From: Ornatilinea apprima
GTDB taxonomy: Bacteria > Chloroflexota > Anaerolineae > Anaerolineales > Anaerolineaceae
Direction of reading: 5' to 3'
Assembly: GCF_001306115.1 (NCBI RefSeq)
Contig: NZ_LGCL01000023.1
Span: forward strand, 1-64,000
Length of the DNA: 64,000 nucleotides
Shown here: piece by piece, positions 38,561 through 47,059 of the stretch
Numbering within the stretch: the stretch's first letter is position 1
How the letters are laid out: each line of letters opens with the position of its first letter
Program-made: the position numbers and the translations under genes
The notes under the pieces: model-generated
What the model was told of the DNA's origin: nothing
The model's database searches: none
The model's input: the letters and a program-made list of their open reading frames with translations, nothing else

Positions 38561-38995
38561 CTACTCTGATGCGCTTGCACCTAACCCAAGGAGGTATTTT
38601 ACAATGTCGATCCTGTCAATAATACCAACTATCTTTTGATCTTTGGTCACCGCCAAGGGATGCTTGCCCTGGTTGATCATTAATGTGGCAGCTGACATTA
38701 ACGGCGATTCTTCTGTGACGCCGAGAACATACGGAGTCATTAAATTCTCGACGGGTGCATTATCCCACTTCTGAATTAAGGTGTTTTCAATTTGTCGCTG
38801 CATTGGCCTCCCATAACTGGCTGGCACCGGTGAAGTAAAAAGGTCTCTAATACCAATAGCACCAACGAGTTGCTCACCATTAACCACAAATAGAGTTTCT
38901 ACTCCTTCCCTAACCATGATCTCGGCTGCCAAACGTAAGCTCGATTTTGGAGAAATGCACAAAAACTTTGAGCGCATTACATCCTTAACAATCAT
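38561..38995 (-). CDS. CBS-domain protein
   Basis: A 144-residue protein made only of two CBS motifs (about 5-60 and 80-140), e.g. VKDVMRSKFLCISP and GIIDRIDIVKYL. Such modules bind adenine nucleotides or related ligands and regulate partner transporters. AGGAGG precedes the ATG. It is the first gene after the second fluoride riboswitch and is followed by the split P-type ATPase, so it may have been that pump's regulator. Confidence 0.85.
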   Translation of the reverse strand: MIVKDVMRSKFLCISPKSSLRLAAEIMVREGVETLFVVNGEQLVGAIGIRDLFTSPVPASYGRPMQRQIENTLIQKWDNAPVENLMTPYVLGVTEESPLMSAATLMINQGKHPLAVTKDQKIVGIIDRIDIVKYLLGLGASASE

Positions 38996-39070
38996 TGACC
39001 TTACCTCCTGAATTCCTTATCTTCTTTTATTGGGTCAGAATAATTTTCCTTGATAGAACGAATTTAATAG

Positions 39071-39154
39071 ATAAAAAAACCTCTACCAAGGTGAACCTGG
39101 TAGAGGCCATTAGCTGTTTGAGCGATTTATATCTTTTGAGCGAGCCTCATCGCT
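39071..39154 (-). promoter_or_regulatory. Fluoride riboswitch (crcB motif) with terminator, copy 2
   Basis: On the minus strand the aptamer (39154-39099) reads AGCGATGAGGCTCGCT, an unusually long joint, CAAAC, then AGCTAATGGCCTCTACC. P1 is AGCG/CGCT and the GAGGC/GCCTC long-range pairing is kept. The 3' strand CCTCTACCA pairs with TGGTAGAGG to make a terminator followed by TTTTTTT. The segment CGCTCAAA occurs twice, so the aptamer seems to carry an internal duplication. It should control the CBS protein and the split ATPase. Confidence 0.85.
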
Positions 39155-39161
39155 TATTGAT

Positions 39162-39167
39162 ATTATA
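39162..39167 (-). promoter_or_regulatory. Promoter -10 box of the CBS/ATPase operon
   Basis: TATAAT lies on the minus strand 7 bases before the aptamer, so the transcript should begin almost exactly at P1, as in many fluoride riboswitches. The -35 region is weak. Confidence 0.5.
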
Positions 39168-39206
39168 AGCCCATCATAACAAATCGTCCAGCTAAAAATT
39201 CCAAGA

Positions 39207-41027
39207 TTAATGGATAAGTTCTTTCAGGTTTTCCAACAGGATAAAAATTCCAACGGCGATGATGGAGAAGACCACAAAATACCAAAAATAGTGAAACAGA
39301 ATCAACAAAAACGCCGCAGCCGCCAGTCCAATTGCCAGGCTGTTGATCAACCGGGAGAGCGTGCGCCTGAAACTCGACTCAATGAAAACGAATAAGGCGA
39401 TCATCACGGAAGTGCCAAATACAATGTGCTGGCGGCTGAAGATCATCAGCAGCACAAACCCAAACAGCATAAGCGCCACGCTGGCAGCCGCCCACCACTC
39501 TTCAACACGCCCGGAATTTCCCTCGGCGGGGAGCGCGGGGGTGTGAGCGCGTTGAATATGATTGCGAAATGCGGGAGAACCAGCCTGTGCCGGCTGGGTC
39601 AGGTAGCGATCCAATGCCGAAATCTCCAGATCAATGGCGGCTGCCTCCCTTCGTAAGCCGGCCAACTCGTCGGAGAGATCATCCAACTTCTTCTCAGTCG
39701 TTTGCATCAGGGGAGATAAGCCAGCCTCATTCTGAAAAGCCTGATAGGACACACCCGTCCCCTGCAGCTCACCGCTCTTCTGGTCAATTAAACCATTCAA
39801 CTCTTCCAGGCGAGATATCAACGTCTGTTTTTGCTGGTTAATCACATGCGGGGTGTTCGCTTGTGTGGGCACTTTATCTACCCCAGCCCAACCCAAAGGG
39901 TTATACCAGGCGCTGCGTAAGGCGCCGTTGCGCTGGTACATTGGGCCGGAAGGCGCGTTTTCCCCGGATGCCGGATCTTGCGCATACAGGCCCCACAACC
40001 CGCGATATTCGCTGACCCATTGAGGTGTCGGATCGAGCAGGATGGGCGGAGCCCAACTAATATATTGTCCCTCGCCAACCGAAAAACCATCACCGCGGGC
40101 GTAATCCACAAAGGGAATGCGCAAAATGTTGCCTCTATTTTCATTTTCAGTACTGCCAGAGCCAGTCAAAGACTGCCATCTGCGCTGAATGAATTCCACC
40201 ACGCGGTAAATGGGCGCAAGAAAGGGTACATCCAGTTCCATCAGGTATTCACCGGGTAAAAAATAGCCGGCATGCGAACCGGCACCCACAAAGACGACCG
40301 GGTGATCGCCCACTTTTTGAACCTCAGGGTCATTCCAATGCCGGCGCAAATCATCTCCCGAAAATTCATGACAGGCATACGCCAGCCATTCGGGCTGCCA
40401 GCTGCCGTCTTGTTCGCTGAGATAAATATTGACCATTTCCCAATCGGCTTCATGGTCGTTGAGTCCAAAATATCCAGAGCGCCAATTGTTAAACGCGTAG
40501 AAATACCAGTATTGCAGCACCAGCCAATCATTTTGCCGGACGACCCTGGCGTAATAAGAATACACCGGGTTTCTTTCCAGAATGCGCCGGTATTCCAGAG
40601 TGGCCGCCATGCTGGTATCCCCCGAGACGCGGCCGCGCGCCAGCAAGGTGAGAGAAAAGAGCAAATCCACAAAGCGCGAGAGATACCCCACCCGCGACAG
40701 GCGGCCTTTTCCCGGGTGAAAGCGAAAGTCATCTTTTTGCCGAATTTGCTCCTGGAGATACTCGAGCAGCTCTGGCAAGTCAACCGGCTCTATAAATTTT
40801 AGAAACTGCAATGCATCCGGCGGGAGCGCGATGCTGCCATCCAGCTTGTCCACATCCAGGCTTCCTTGTGGAACGAGGCAAACTTCTGCCCCCTCGCGAA
40901 GCCGCGCCCAAAGGCTGGAACTGCGAAGATATTCATCCACCCGCATCGGGTAGAACTTTTCGCCGCGCGTGAATTTTAGAACGGGCGCGTACTGCCGGAT
41001 CAGTTCATATTCCTCATTCTTATCCAC
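39207..41027 (-). CDS. Vps62-like protein with coiled coil and C-terminal membrane helices
   Basis: The 606-residue protein begins with YAPVLKFTRGEKFYP and contains VLQYWYFYAFNNW, DHEADWEMVNIYL and GSHAGYF, landmarks of the Vps62/NPP1-like fold found in bacterial proteins of unknown function. Residues 390-470 are helical, probably coiled coil, and about four membrane helices fill 510-606. The start is GTG at 41027 with AGGA upstream. It lies just upstream of the second fluoride riboswitch but is a separate unit. Confidence 0.65.
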   Translation of the reverse strand: MDKNEEYELIRQYAPVLKFTRGEKFYPMRVDEYLRSSSLWARLREGAEVCLVPQGSLDVDKLDGSIALPPDALQFLKFIEPVDLPELLEYLQEQIRQKDDFRFHPGKGRLSRVGYLSRFVDLLFSLTLLARGRVSGDTSMAATLEYRRILERNPVYSYYARVVRQNDWLVLQYWYFYAFNNWRSGYFGLNDHEADWEMVNIYLSEQDGSWQPEWLAYACHEFSGDDLRRHWNDPEVQKVGDHPVVFVGAGSHAGYFLPGEYLMELDVPFLAPIYRVVEFIQRRWQSLTGSGSTENENRGNILRIPFVDYARGDGFSVGEGQYISWAPPILLDPTPQWVSEYRGLWGLYAQDPASGENAPSGPMYQRNGALRSAWYNPLGWAGVDKVPTQANTPHVINQQKQTLISRLEELNGLIDQKSGELQGTGVSYQAFQNEAGLSPLMQTTEKKLDDLSDELAGLRREAAAIDLEISALDRYLTQPAQAGSPAFRNHIQRAHTPALPAEGNSGRVEEWWAAASVALMLFGFVLLMIFSRQHIVFGTSVMIALFVFIESSFRRTLSRLINSLAIGLAAAAFLLILFHYFWYFVVFSIIAVGIFILLENLKELIH

Positions 41028-41039
41028 GAGAGATCCTTT

Positions 41040-41558
41040 TTACTTGTTGGCCATAAGCTGCTGAAATGCCGCCCGGATATCATATAAATTCAAATACACC
41101 ACCTGAAAAACGCTGGCCGCCATCAACGGGTAAAGATACTCGGCCGGATGATTGAAATGCAGATACATGCACAGCGTTAAAATGAGCACTTGCAGCATCA
41201 AGGCCATCGTCCAGGCGCGGCGGCGGCGCAGCCAGAAGGTCAGCACAATGGGAACGGCAAAGAAAGCGAAGGGAATAAACAGGGCACTCAAAACCTGCGC
41301 TTTTGGAATGGTAACCGTCTGCGAATTGAATAAAAAAGTGAGATGGTCGGCTGCGGGGCGGTTCAGCGCTGACAGAATTTGCGAGCCGGGTTGGGTGAGA
41401 TCATCGTAGATTTCGGTGATCGAAATGGAAAATGTCTGCATCTGCAACCCAATCAACAGCGGGAACATGAGCAGATTCAACGCTGCTTGCATGAATAAGA
41501 AAACACCCGCCGCAAAAATTGGTAATCGGCGGTAAGCAGGAGCGGAAGTTGTTTGCAT
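41040..41558 (-). CDS. Hypothetical membrane protein (about 172 aa)
   Basis: I do not recognise the family. The protein has four predicted membrane helices and no charged catalytic motif. The longest frame begins inside a hairpin at 41585-41620, so the start is probably one of the later ATG codons (41570 or 41558), neither with a strong Shine-Dalgarno. It lies 13 bases upstream of the Vps62-like gene and is probably co-transcribed with it. Confidence 0.6.
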   Translation of the reverse strand: MQTTSAPAYRRLPIFAAGVFLFMQAALNLLMFPLLIGLQMQTFSISITEIYDDLTQPGSQILSALNRPAADHLTFLFNSQTVTIPKAQVLSALFIPFAFFAVPIVLTFWLRRRRAWTMALMLQVLILTLCMYLHFNHPAEYLYPLMAASVFQVVYLNLYDIRAAFQQLMANK

Positions 41559-41584
41559 TCTTTGGAGCATGGCAATTAAATCAT

Positions 41585-41620
41585 GGCGCATTCCGCCAGC
41601 GTATGCAAGCGGAATGCGCC
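41585..41620. terminator. Inverted repeat, probable terminator
   Basis: GGCGCATTCCGC (41585-41596) is the exact reverse complement of GCGGAATGCGCC (41609-41620). It lies 12 bases after the stop of the AIM24-like gene on the minus strand. The U-tract is poor (ATGATTTAATT), so termination may be weak and allow read-through to the next genes. Confidence 0.55.
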
Positions 41621-41631
41621 TCTGAGGTCAA

Positions 41632-42315
41632 TTAGCTGTTAGAAGACGGAGTGGGAAGGTGAGGCGTGAGCCAGGCAATGAAAGCATCCGTGGAGCGCGT
41701 TTGCATCAGCACACGCCCCGGTCCGGTCAGATCTACCACCAGGCCTTCACCGCTGAACAGAGTGGACTTAATCCCGCCAATGCTGCGCACGTGAAAACCC
41801 ATCCCTTCGGTGAAAGCAACCAGATGCCCCGTATCCACGGTGTATGATTGACCGGCTGCCAAAACCATTTCATGGATCGCGCCGTAAGAGGATAAGACCA
41901 CTTTGCCCCTGCCAGACACGTTCAGCATAATAAAGCCTTCCGAAGCAAAAAAAGTCTTCGCCCCGCTCCACTTGGTGTTGACTTGAATGGTTGATTCGGA
42001 TGCCACATACGAACCAGACTGCACAAGCAGGCTTTCTCCATTCAAGTCCAGCGTGACCAGGTCGCCAGGCAGCGCCGGCGCCACCATCACCTCACCCCCT
42101 TGGGCTGAAGCGGTATAGGTGTTGACAAAGAAACTCTCCCCTCCCAGCAGCGCCCGGCCAAGCGACTTGAGAAGGCCGCCCGATGCGCGCGTTTCCACCT
42201 GCACACCCGGCGACATGCTGACCATCGATCCGCCTTCCACCTGCACCCCTTCACCGCCATTCAGGCGAATCACTCCCATCGAATACGATGGGCGATAAAG
42301 AATTTCAATGTTCAT
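41632..42315 (-). CDS. AIM24/TIGR00266 family protein
   Basis: A 227-residue all-beta protein of the AIM24 family: VQVEGGSMVSMSPGVQVETRASGG near the start, GEVMVAPALPGDLVTLDL in the middle and VDLTGPGRVLMQTR at the end. The family forms a double beta-barrel; its role is not established. The ATG at 42315 is divergent from the NUDIX gene, so both share the region 42316-42449. Confidence 0.85.
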   Translation of the reverse strand: MNIEILYRPSYSMGVIRLNGGEGVQVEGGSMVSMSPGVQVETRASGGLLKSLGRALLGGESFFVNTYTASAQGGEVMVAPALPGDLVTLDLNGESLLVQSGSYVASESTIQVNTKWSGAKTFFASEGFIMLNVSGRGKVVLSSYGAIHEMVLAAGQSYTVDTGHLVAFTEGMGFHVRSIGGIKSTLFSGEGLVVDLTGPGRVLMQTRSTDAFIAWLTPHLPTPSSNS

Positions 42316-42449
42316 CCGTTTACCTTTCTATGATGGATGGATATGCCTTATTATCTTTACGAAAATACCTGGCGCGAGTCGCAAATGAGAATTGCCTGCA
42401 CAAAGGCGAAAGAGTACAATTCAGTATCCATATCATCAGGGAGTTTTCC

Positions 42450-42914
42450 ATGCCGCTCTTAAAATATACGCTGTGTTTCTTAACCCATCAAGACTCAATC
42501 CTGATGCTCAAACGCAACCGGCCGCCCAACCGCGGATTATGGAACGGCGTTGGCGGGCATATTGAAGCCGGTGAAACGCCTTCCCAGAGCATTCTGCGCG
42601 AGGTGAAAGAAGAAACTGGCATTGAGATTCCTGCGGCGCGCTATGCCGGGATTCTTACCTGGTCTGGTTTTGAAATCGAGGACGGCGGGCTGTATATCTT
42701 CACCGCTCAAGCGCCTTCATTTAATATACAACAATCCGAAGAAGGCTGGCTGGCCTGGAAACCCAAAGATTGGGTTTTTACTTCGCCGGAGGTTGTATCC
42801 AATATTCACGTTTTTGGCCCAGAAGTGTTTCAGAATTCACACACGCGCCAGTACCATTTTATTTATGACCGGGGGCAAATTAAAGAATACTCCTTTCGCG
42901 AGCTGCCCGAATGA
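42450..42914 (+). CDS. NUDIX hydrolase
   Basis: A 154-residue enzyme with a complete Nudix box: GHIEAGETP then SILREVKEETGIEI, containing the metal-binding REVKEETG core. It cleaves a nucleoside diphosphate linked to another group; the sequence (NGVGGHIEAGE) resembles MutT/8-oxo-dGTPase-like members. The ATG at 42450 is preceded by GGGAG. Longer upstream frames overlap the divergent AIM24-like gene and are not used. Confidence 0.85.
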   Translation: MPLLKYTLCFLTHQDSILMLKRNRPPNRGLWNGVGGHIEAGETPSQSILREVKEETGIEIPAARYAGILTWSGFEIEDGGLYIFTAQAPSFNIQQSEEGWLAWKPKDWVFTSPEVVSNIHVFGPEVFQNSHTRQYHFIYDRGQIKEYSFRELPE

Positions 42915-43002
42915 GCAAAGGCAGTTTAGCATGGCACAAACCAGCGTGTTTAATTACCCGCACATTAAGAGGCGAACAACTTAAGGAAATTATAGAAATC
43001 TG

Positions 43003-43524
43003 TTATCCAATATACGTCAGATGTTGGTTTTGATCCTTTGGATGGATTGTGTGATAAATCCGCCGGTGCTGCTTTTGAAGCGCGTCCAGAATGGGAGTAG
43101 GCTCAAAGTTGGAAACCAACAAAATGTGCCGGCCAGGCGTAAGCTGGCTCAGCAGTTCATTCACTCTTTTCAGCGGCACTTCCCCGCGTTTCAGCATTTC
43201 CGTCCCGTCGAGCGTAAATTGGGGCTTACCAACAATCCACTCAGGGTCAGAACCCGCGCTAGAGGGCAATCCCGCCGAAGATTCAGCTGGCCCGGCGCTC
43301 AAATCCGCTTGCCCAACCGAGCGGCGCAGCGCATTGACAAATTCAATCGCATCCACCCCACCCACCTGCGCCACCTTCTCCAATGTGGCAAGTTTTCCTA
43401 ACGTGCGGCGCAGCAGCGGGTTCTTTAAGTTTTTGAATGCAGGAGCGTAGTCAATAATTTGCACTTCCAAGAACGGGAAGGCCTGCAAAACGTCGAACAG
43501 CTTGCTTTCACGGGTAATTTGCAT
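43003..43524 (-). CDS. DUF1858/DUF2249 two-domain protein
   Basis: The first 65 residues match DUF1858 (VLQAFPFLEVQIIDYAPAF), and after a Ser/Ala-rich linker residues 100-173 match DUF2249 (LDGTEMLKRGEVPLKRVNELLS). These small domains often occur beside redox or denitrification proteins, with unknown function. The ATG at 43524 is chosen because GAGGAGA lies 7 bases upstream. It is convergent with the NUDIX gene. Confidence 0.8.
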   Translation of the reverse strand: MQITRESKLFDVLQAFPFLEVQIIDYAPAFKNLKNPLLRRTLGKLATLEKVAQVGGVDAIEFVNALRRSVGQADLSAGPAESSAGLPSSAGSDPEWIVGKPQFTLDGTEMLKRGEVPLKRVNELLSQLTPGRHILLVSNFEPTPILDALQKQHRRIYHTIHPKDQNQHLTYIG

Positions 43525-43804
43525 GGAGAGTCTCCTCATAGTCGAATCAAACAAATCTCTCCATCCCTAATTGAGGATTTGATCATTCATTTGAAGCCAA
43601 TCCCATTGAAAACAATTTGAATCCAATGTCAACAATGATTAATTGATATTATCATACCCGAAAATTTTAATGGACCCATACAACATCAGCAGAGAATACT
43701 GGCAGCTCATTTAGCCTTCGCAGTGGTCGAACGCAGCTCGATAAAGAAGAAAACGGATCTTCGACATGGATTTGTCAAAGATCCGTTTCTCATTTCACCA
43801 GTTA
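43525..43804. terminator. Gap with terminator hairpin (43751-43788)
   Basis: AAACGGATCTTCGACA pairs with TGTCAAAGATCCGTTT (one mismatch) around a six-base loop. The minus-strand tail TTTTCTTCTTT is U-rich, so it ends a minus-strand transcript coming from the region of 44022-45032 or the remnant beside it. The rest of the gap shows no gene. Confidence 0.7.
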
Positions 43805-44015
43805 TCAGGTATCAATCAAATAGATTTCTTTACCTTCGAGAATCCGCACTGCTTGTCCCGGAACGAGTCGTTCTAATGTCCGCTTCGACGCTGCCTGAAT
43901 TTGTACTATGGTTCCCCTTGGGCTCTCTTTCTCCAAGAGTTAATGTGGCAATCTCATCTTGACAAAATGGATTTTTTTCTACCCTTAGCTTGATGCCCAA
44001 GGGGTTCAATTTCAA
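43805..44015 (-). pseudogene. Frame-shifted gene remnant
   Basis: Two overlapping minus-strand frames read as one broken protein: the upstream part gives LGIKLRVEKNPFCQDEIATL and the downstream part, shifted by one, gives SPRGTIVQIQAASKRTLERL then VPGQAVRILEGKEIYLIDT before a stop at 43805-43807. The carboxy-terminal residues look like a real protein end. I cannot name the family. A terminator follows directly, supporting a former gene here. Confidence 0.45.
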
Positions 44016-44021
44016 ATTGCT

Positions 44022-45032
44022 CTATGCAATACCCATCTGCATGGGGTAACTTGCCAGATACTCCAAAAGGTCATCAGGAAGTTCGATCTTTAACACCTGC
44101 CGGATCATCTCATGGTGAAAAAAACTGTAGATCAACTGGCGATTAATATCCGTAGAATACTCCGTGAAATGAGAACGTAGATTGCCGTCAATGTGTTGCT
44201 GTAAATCAAAAGAAAATGAAGCAGCTTTGTCGGAAAAATCAAACTCGGTTAAGTTTATCCATTTCTCACTACGATCCCATTGAGTCTTAATGTGAATTGT
44301 CAATGAAATTGGATCATAAATGATTTTCCAGATGGTATCTGGGCGTTGAGCCGCATCAAGGATTTTATATAAATCAGATACTTGTGGTTTGCTGCCATTA
44401 TCCATCTGTTCCAACAAACTGGCAGTTACGCAAAACCTTTCTACAGAATTTTTAGCATACTCATCCAGAAATGCAGGGAGTTTATTGCCGTTGGAATTCA
44501 GGAAATTGAGTGCTTCAGTATAGATGGTATTGGTCAGGACAGGTACAGGCATGCAATCATCCTCAAAGACTTGCATGTGTCCATTCAAATATTCAACGAT
44601 GGCAGAATTGCCTTTTCGATCCAGCAGGATATATTGAATGGTTGAAGTTGTTTGGGAAATCCTAACTTCAGCAAGCGATTTCAATGCCTGGGGCACCGTT
44701 TCACAAGTATCCAATAAAAACTGGATAACCTGTAATTCCTTGACCGCAGGGCGTGAATCCAACGATGGATATTGGGTCTCGCGCAGCGTTGTTTGTTCGA
44801 CAATAAGGCCAACTTCATTCATCCCGCCTGATGGAAATTCTTTTCCAGATTGGCTAAAAACCACACTTCCGTAACAGGAAAGCCATTGAAGGGGTACCTC
44901 AGGGGGCATGAGCAGGGCAGTTTTGTGAATCCCGCGCTGGTTGGTGAATAACATGCCGCTAGGCAGAAAAATATCTTCGTTATTCGCCAAGAAAAACTGA
45001 TCTCCAGATTCACAAATAAAAGTGGTACACAT
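44022..45032 (-). CDS. Choloylglycine-hydrolase-like linear amide hydrolase
   Basis: After removal of Met1 the chain starts with Cys (MCTTFICES), the N-terminal nucleophile of the Ntn family. Residues ANNEDIFLPSG correspond to the Asp/Asn region used in catalysis, and GGMNEVGLIVEQ and LTN are further landmarks. The family cleaves amide bonds in bile salts, penicillin V or acyl-homoserine lactones; a soil or reactor bacterium may use it on the last group or another amide. The ATG at 45032 is chosen over an in-frame TTG at 45035. The length of 336 residues is usual. Confidence 0.8.
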   Translation of the reverse strand: MCTTFICESGDQFFLANNEDIFLPSGMLFTNQRGIHKTALLMPPEVPLQWLSCYGSVVFSQSGKEFPSGGMNEVGLIVEQTTLRETQYPSLDSRPAVKELQVIQFLLDTCETVPQALKSLAEVRISQTTSTIQYILLDRKGNSAIVEYLNGHMQVFEDDCMPVPVLTNTIYTEALNFLNSNGNKLPAFLDEYAKNSVERFCVTASLLEQMDNGSKPQVSDLYKILDAAQRPDTIWKIIYDPISLTIHIKTQWDRSEKWINLTEFDFSDKAASFSFDLQQHIDGNLRSHFTEYSTDINRQLIYSFFHHEMIRQVLKIELPDDLLEYLASYPMQMGIA

Positions 45033-45081
45033 CAAATTTTCTCCGTATCCTCAATTAAGTTATTACAGTTTCCGAATGCTC

Positions 45082-45486
45082 TTATGGTCTGAATGCTTCG
45101 CCTGCGAGATATGTATCGAAAAATTCCTGAAATTTCGTGACTTTACCAGCCTCGATTGTCACCAAATGGACAAAGTCTGATTCATAGGTCTTGCCCGTTG
45201 GGAGCGCAAGGCATTTCATGGTGCCCACAACGGCAACTGAGTCATGATCGGTCAACATTTTGATTGGTTGCAACACCAAAATTTCCTCCGACTGCCGCCC
45301 AATGTTTGCCCATTCCAAAAAGCCAGCATGCCCGTGGTGAGTTCCACCTGCCGGATTGAACGGATTGGAAGGCTCCCCCCATTCAACATCTGGGTGGAGC
45401 ATTGCGAGAATTCGATTAATATCGCGTTTGCCAAATGCCTCATACAGGCTCTTTACAATGTTGATGTTTTCTTCTTGTATATTCAT
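45082..45486 (-). CDS. SnoaL-like protein (NTF2 fold)
   Basis: A 134-residue cone-shaped NTF2-like fold: VKSLYEAFGKRDINRILAMLHPDVEWGEPSNP near the start and VTKFQEFFDTYLAGEAF at the end. SnoaL-like proteins are often small isomerases or stress-related enzymes, but the reaction here is unknown. It lies between the amide hydrolase and a membrane protein gene. Confidence 0.75.
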   Translation of the reverse strand: MNIQEENINIVKSLYEAFGKRDINRILAMLHPDVEWGEPSNPFNPAGGTHHGHAGFLEWANIGRQSEEILVLQPIKMLTDHDSVAVVGTMKCLALPTGKTYESDFVHLVTIEAGKVTKFQEFFDTYLAGEAFRP

Positions 45487-45568
45487 TCCTAAATCCTCTT
45501 ATTCTTGGGAGAATTGGTACAACGATATGTAAATTTGTTTTGTTCTGTATCTGTGGGCCGCCAGAAGG

Positions 45569-46162
45569 CTACGCGCCGGGTGTAGCACGGGATCGTGTTC
45601 TCACCACAATTTTCCTGATCGCCGCATAGATACCCAAAACGGCAAGCAGGGCAAGGATGATGAAATAGACAACCCATTTCGCAATCGTTATTGTACTGGC
45701 AATGTTCACCAACAATTCCAGGCGCACCGGATAGCTAAAAAGCAGTGTCAGGAGCAGGCCATTTTCCAACAGGTCCAGCCCACTACGCGCAACCGGCAGC
45801 AAATTTAGTAAAATCCATTGCTTGCCAATTCCTGACCCGCGCAGCAGAAGCGTGGTCAGCAACGAGAGCAGGCACATATATACCAGCGCGAAAACAATAT
45901 CCAGACCAAGCAACTGGGCGTAGCCAATTCTGCCCGCTTCCCCAATACGCTCGAACATGCTGTAAACGAGCGAAGAAGAATACCCACCAGATAGCATGTC
46001 GAGCATTCCTACTCCGTTGCTGATGTTCCTGAGATGGATCGAACCGAAGGGGCAAACCTCCATCGTCCCGGTAACGAGGACAAACAGAACCAGCATCACC
46101 ACGAAATTGCGGATATTGGTGTACTCTTCAATCAGGACTGAAAGTTTTCTGAGTGAGTTCAT
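45569..46162 (-). CDS. Hypothetical membrane protein (197 aa)
   Basis: I do not recognise the family. About four to five membrane helices are predicted, including FVVMLVLFVLVTGTMEVCPF near residue 20 and VVYFIILALLAVLGIYAAI near the end. The ATG at 46162 lies one base after the stop of the CPBP-like gene, so the two are co-translated and probably act together. The first periplasmic loop is short and lacks obvious motifs. Confidence 0.6.
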   Translation of the reverse strand: MNSLRKLSVLIEEYTNIRNFVVMLVLFVLVTGTMEVCPFGSIHLRNISNGVGMLDMLSGGYSSSLVYSMFERIGEAGRIGYAQLLGLDIVFALVYMCLLSLLTTLLLRGSGIGKQWILLNLLPVARSGLDLLENGLLLTLLFSYPVRLELLVNIASTITIAKWVVYFIILALLAVLGIYAAIRKIVVRTRSRATPGA

Positions 46163-46163
46163 T

Positions 46164-46976
46164 TTATTCACTCCCCACAGGTAATATCGTAATTGGAAGC
46201 TGCGTATGTGTCTGGTGATATTGCCCTGCCACGCGAACCAGCCCCAACATAAGAAGCCAAACCCCAAACAAGCCGAGGACAGCAGGCATCGAGATGGTCC
46301 TTCCATCGTTGATCAAACTGATCAGGATGCGCATGGGCAGAAAGACAGGCCAGATGATCAAGACATTGCTGGTCAGGCGGAAAACAATGCTGTACAAGAG
46401 ACCAGCCAGGAATAGAGAAAGGAGGTCTACCAGAGATGCGCCATAGGCAAGGTAATGCAAGGCGTACAACGCGGCGCTCAGAACTACCGATGGGAGAATC
46501 CCGAAGGCCGCTTCAAGCCGCGTTTGCACCCATCCACGCCAAAAGACGGTCTCAAAGAATCCGATGAACATGGCCAGACCAATCAGGGGCAGCAATTGCG
46601 CGAGGGGCGGAAACTGGACTTTTCCCATGATGCCAGCAAATTGCAGAATAACAAAAATCAATTGAATAAAATGACTTCTGCGCAACCATTTTCGGGTCAT
46701 TCCCAGAGATTCTAATGAGCGATGGCGAATAAATACTGTCCAGTACAAGGGGAGGGCCACCCCGCAGAGCGCTGCCGTGATAACCGCGTACACGATGAAA
46801 TAAGGGATGCCCCCTCTATCTTGTTGCCCGTTGATATTTGTCGCGATAGAGATACCGCCCATCACCAGCAATACGGTAACGGCAACAGCAATTAGATCTT
46901 TGTTGGGATTCCAGTGAAAAGTAAAAATTTGCTTGAGCGTTTCTTGCATAACGTGTATAGATATTTTGCGATTCAT
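46164..46976 (-). CDS. CPBP-like intramembrane protease with degraded active site
   Basis: The 270-residue protein has about eight membrane helices and the region of the CPBP family. The first motif, normally EExxxR, reads ETVFWR here, so the second glutamate is Thr; the FxxxH motif is kept as LYALHY, but the third HxxxN/D motif is replaced by WPVFLP. It may therefore be a non-peptidase homologue. The start has GGAG upstream. It is followed directly by a small membrane protein gene. Confidence 0.65.
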   Translation of the reverse strand: MNRKISIHVMQETLKQIFTFHWNPNKDLIAVAVTVLLVMGGISIATNINGQQDRGGIPYFIVYAVITAALCGVALPLYWTVFIRHRSLESLGMTRKWLRRSHFIQLIFVILQFAGIMGKVQFPPLAQLLPLIGLAMFIGFFETVFWRGWVQTRLEAAFGILPSVVLSAALYALHYLAYGASLVDLLSLFLAGLLYSIVFRLTSNVLIIWPVFLPMRILISLINDGRTISMPAVLGLFGVWLLMLGLVRVAGQYHQTHTQLPITILPVGSE

Positions 46977-47059
46977 ACTTCATTCTCCATAAACGGACAG
47001 AGACGTTGATGTGTTGGCCTTCATCTCCAGGGCAAAGATGTGTGCCGGTCGGGTGGATC

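Noticed and set aside
43723-43962. Plus-strand frame of 79 codons
   Set aside because: It crosses the terminator hairpin and runs antisense to the more protein-like remnant at 43805-44015.
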